This document shows positions 62,462-64,000 of a stretch of DNA of 64,000 nucleotides, piece after piece. Source of the stretch: Sphingomonas sanxanigenens DSM 19645 = NX02 (GTDB taxonomy: Bacteria; Pseudomonadota; Alphaproteobacteria; Sphingomonadales; Sphingomonadaceae); the NCBI RefSeq assembly GCF_000512205.2, contig NZ_CP006644.1, forward strand, positions 5,725,501-5,789,500. The letters run 5' to 3'. Numbering within the stretch: the first letter of the stretch is position 1; each line of letters begins with the position of its first letter. The notes under the pieces were generated by a model. It worked only from the letters and a program-made list of their open reading frames with translations, searched no databases and was not told where the DNA came from. Made by a program: the position numbers and the translations under genes.

Positions 62462-63576
62462 AGCAATGCCATATGGTCGCGGTGGACGAGGGCTGTGCGC
62501 GGCGCGTAGCCGAGGATCGCCTCGATCGCGTCGCGCCGCTTGCCGACGATGCGCGCGGCATCCTCGCTGTCATATTCGGCAAGGCCGCGTGCGATCGCCT
62601 GCCCCTGATGGTCGACGATCTCGATCAGGTCGCCGCGCGCGAAGCGGCCGGCGACGGTGGTGGCGCCGGCCGCGAGCAGGCTCTTGCCGCCCGCCAGCGC
62701 GTTCGCCGCGCCGGCATCGACCGCAATCTGCCCGCGCACCGTCAGCCGCCCGGCGATCCAGCTCTTGCGCGCGCGCGGTTTCATCGCAGCGGTGAAGACG
62801 GTGCCGCAGCCGCCGGTAGCGAAGCGCGCCAGCGGGCGCTCATGCTTGCCCGAGACGATCGCCAGCGCGGCGCCCGCGCCGGTCGCGATCCGCGCCGCCT
62901 CCAGCTTGGAAGCCATGCCGCCGGAGCCCATGCCCGACGAGGTGCCGCTGCCGCCCATCGCGACGATCTGGCGGTCGATCCGGTCGACCCGTTCGATCCG
63001 CGTCGCATCGGCGTGGACGGTCGGGTCGCGGTCATAGAGCCCGTCGACGTCCGAAAGCAGGATCACGCCTTGCGCATGCGCCGCCTGGCCGACGCGCGCG
63101 GCCAGCCGGTCATTGTCGCCGAAGCGGATCTCGGTGGTGGCGACGCTGTCATTCTCGTTGATCACCGGCACCACGCCCAAGGTCAGCAGCCGGTCGAGCG
63201 TGGCGGTGGCGTTGAGATAGCGCCGCCGATCCTCGAGATCGTCGAGCGTGACCAGCATCTGCGCGGCGGTGAGGCCGTGGCCGTGGAGCAGTTCCGCCCA
63301 GCAGCCCGACAGCGCGATCTGCCCGGTCGCGGCGGCGGCCTGCGCATCCTCGAGGCTCGCGCGCCCGCCCTTCGGCAGGCCGAGCCGCCGCGCGCCCAGC
63401 GCGATCGCACCGGAAGAAACGACGATGATCCGCTGGCCCGCGGCATGGCGCTCGGCGATGTCAGCGACGAGCGAGGCCAGCCAGTCGCGCCGCAGCGTGC
63501 CGGAGGGATCGACGAGCAGCGAGGAGCCGACCTTGATGACGAGGCGCGGGCAGAGCGCAGGGGTGAAGGGATTCAA
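62458..63576 (-). CDS. proB: Glutamate 5-kinase
   Basis: ProB phosphorylates glutamate in the first step of proline synthesis. The 372-residue long form has an amino-acid-kinase domain (LVIKVGSSLLVD, VSSGAIALGARRLGLP, NENDSVATTEIRFGDNDRLAARV) and a C-terminal PUA domain (about 280-355). The start is TTG 63576 (MNPFTPALCPRLVIKVGSS). The GGAG Shine-Dalgarno 7 bp upstream lies inside the palindrome at 63580-63602. It is downstream of obgE, the usual order. Confidence 0.96.
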   Translation of the reverse strand: MNPFTPALCPRLVIKVGSSLLVDPSGTLRRDWLASLVADIAERHAAGQRIIVVSSGAIALGARRLGLPKGGRASLEDAQAAAATGQIALSGCWAELLHGHGLTAAQMLVTLDDLEDRRRYLNATATLDRLLTLGVVPVINENDSVATTEIRFGDNDRLAARVGQAAHAQGVILLSDVDGLYDRDPTVHADATRIERVDRIDRQIVAMGGSGTSSGMGSGGMASKLEAARIATGAGAALAIVSGKHERPLARFATGGCGTVFTAAMKPRARKSWIAGRLTVRGQIAVDAGAANALAGGKSLLAAGATTVAGRFARGDLIEIVDHQGQAIARGLAEYDSEDAARIVGKRRDAIEAILGYAPRTALVHRDHMALL

Positions 63577-63579
63577 TTC

Positions 63580-63764
63580 CCTTCTCCCCTTGGGGGAGAA
63601 GGATACGGAGACTTGGCGCCGTAGGCGCCTAGTCGGCGTTGGAGGAGGGGTGCGCGCCGCAGGCGCGCGCGGCGCTTCGCGCCGCTTTCCCCTCTCCCAG
63701 CTACGACTAGGGCGCTGCTACGCACCGCCCAAGTCTTCGCAACCCTCCCCCCCAAGGGGGAGGG
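63580..63764. repeat. 185-bp hairpin-chain element between obgE and proB
   Basis: The end hairpins are CCTTCTCCCC/GGGGAGAAGG (63580-63602) and CCCTCCCCC/GGGGGAGGG (63743-63764). Between them are several perfect small hairpins with 3-bp loops (GGCGCC-GTA-GGCGCC, GCGCGCC-GCA-GGCGCGC, GCGGCGC-TTC-GCGCCGC), bracketed by longer near-inverted arms (GACTTGG.../...CCAAGTC; CGCCTAGTCG/CGACTAGGGCG). It fills the whole spacer inside an operon and carries the proB ribosome-binding site at one end. Confidence 0.85.
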
Positions 63765-63772
63765 AGGCAAAA

Positions 63773-64000
63773 TCAGATCGGAGACCATTCGCCGGGTCCC
63801 TCGCCGCCCTCGTCCTCGTCCATTTCGCCCGGCGCGTTCGCCTCCGCCGGGCCGATCTCGGCGACCAGCCGGTCGAGCACCGCGTCCACGCCGACGCCGG
63901 ACACGCCGGACATCGGGAACACCTCGGCACCGCTCGCCTCGCGCAGCGCCTGGGCGATCTCCTCGACCAGTTCGGCGTCCAGCGTGTCGCTCTTGTTCAG
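63773..64000 (-). CDS. obgE: Obg family GTPase, C-terminal part
   Basis: 75 codons are visible, entering at the right edge in frame with LNKSDTLDAELVEEI. LNKSD is the guanine-specificity (G4) motif; FPMSGVSGVGVDAVLDRLV is the G5 region (the SA-type loop). The acidic C-terminal tail EMDEDEGGEGPGEW is typical of alphaproteobacterial ObgE. The glycine-rich N-terminal domain and P-loop lie outside. Obg is an essential ribosome-associated GTPase; its linkage to proB is conserved. Confidence 0.92.
   Translation of the reverse strand: MNKSDTLDAELVEEIAQALREASGAEVFPMSGVSGVGVDAVLDRLVAEIGPAEANAPGEMDEDEGGEGPGEWSPI

Overview
The window is about 64 kb of GC-rich chromosome from an alphaproteobacterium, most likely a sphingomonad (Sphingomonas or a close relative). 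The evidence is the gene orders (coxB-ctaD-ctaB-ctaG-ctaE-DUF983-SURF1-thrC, pyrE-pdxJ-acpS-lepB, serC-serA-hisZ, obgE-proB), the serine-pathway leader in front of serC, very frequent 4-bp ATGA start/stop overlaps, and many GC-rich palindromic elements in the gaps. It is mostly housekeeping chromosome with small accessory insertions. No rRNA, tRNA, CRISPR array or classical insertion sequence was seen. The large open frames antisense to real genes are GC-bias artefacts.

Layout. 1-7 kb: PhzF-like isomerase (cut by the left edge), DUF427, dapD with a HAD nucleotidase, a subtilase with a C-terminal barrel-like region, and an NfrB-like glycosyltransferase with a small partner. 7-15 kb: a giant alpha-2-macroglobulin translationally coupled to PBP1C. 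15-19.5 kb: a compressed operon pyrE-pdxJ-NADAR-acpS-lepB-AI2E permease. 19.6-26.2 kb: the aa3-type cytochrome c oxidase operon with its assembly factors. 26.2-31.3 kb: an inserted FCP1-like phosphatase and an unknown gene, thrC, a methyltransferase, and a divergent SDR/TetR pair. 31.3-35.7 kb: aroC, a DUF559 nuclease, fabI, YihY and a CbpA-like J protein. 35.7-39.1 kb: transglutaminase plus an ATP-grasp/alpha-E fusion. 39.2-43.4 kb: DUF1697, gmk, a membrane protein, a methyltransferase and purA. 43.6-49 kb: an alpha/beta hydrolase, hisZ, a second DUF559 nuclease, serA and serC. 49.3-53 kb: a mannose-6-phosphate isomerase, purC and two DUF4349 paralogues. 53-61.5 kb: an 8-bp tandem repeat, an esterase remnant, an M28 peptidase and a fucosidase/LamG glycan cluster. 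61.5-64 kb: an NDUFA9-like reductase, proB and the end of obgE.

The most interesting structure is a family of palindromic elements built from the stem CCCTCTCCCC/GGGGAGAGGG or close variants. Three compact copies are 117-118 bp long, and two composite copies enclose a DUF559 (Vsr/PD-(D/E)XK-like) nuclease gene between nested perfect inverted repeats. In both composites the nuclease stop codon overlaps the ATG of the next housekeeping gene (aroC, hisZ), and the palindrome supplies the nuclease's C-terminal codons and that gene's Shine-Dalgarno sequence. Another copy is read through in the 5' part of pbpC. The arrangement resembles REP elements with their RAYT transposases, but with a different nuclease family. 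It is proposed here as a candidate undescribed repeat-associated element.
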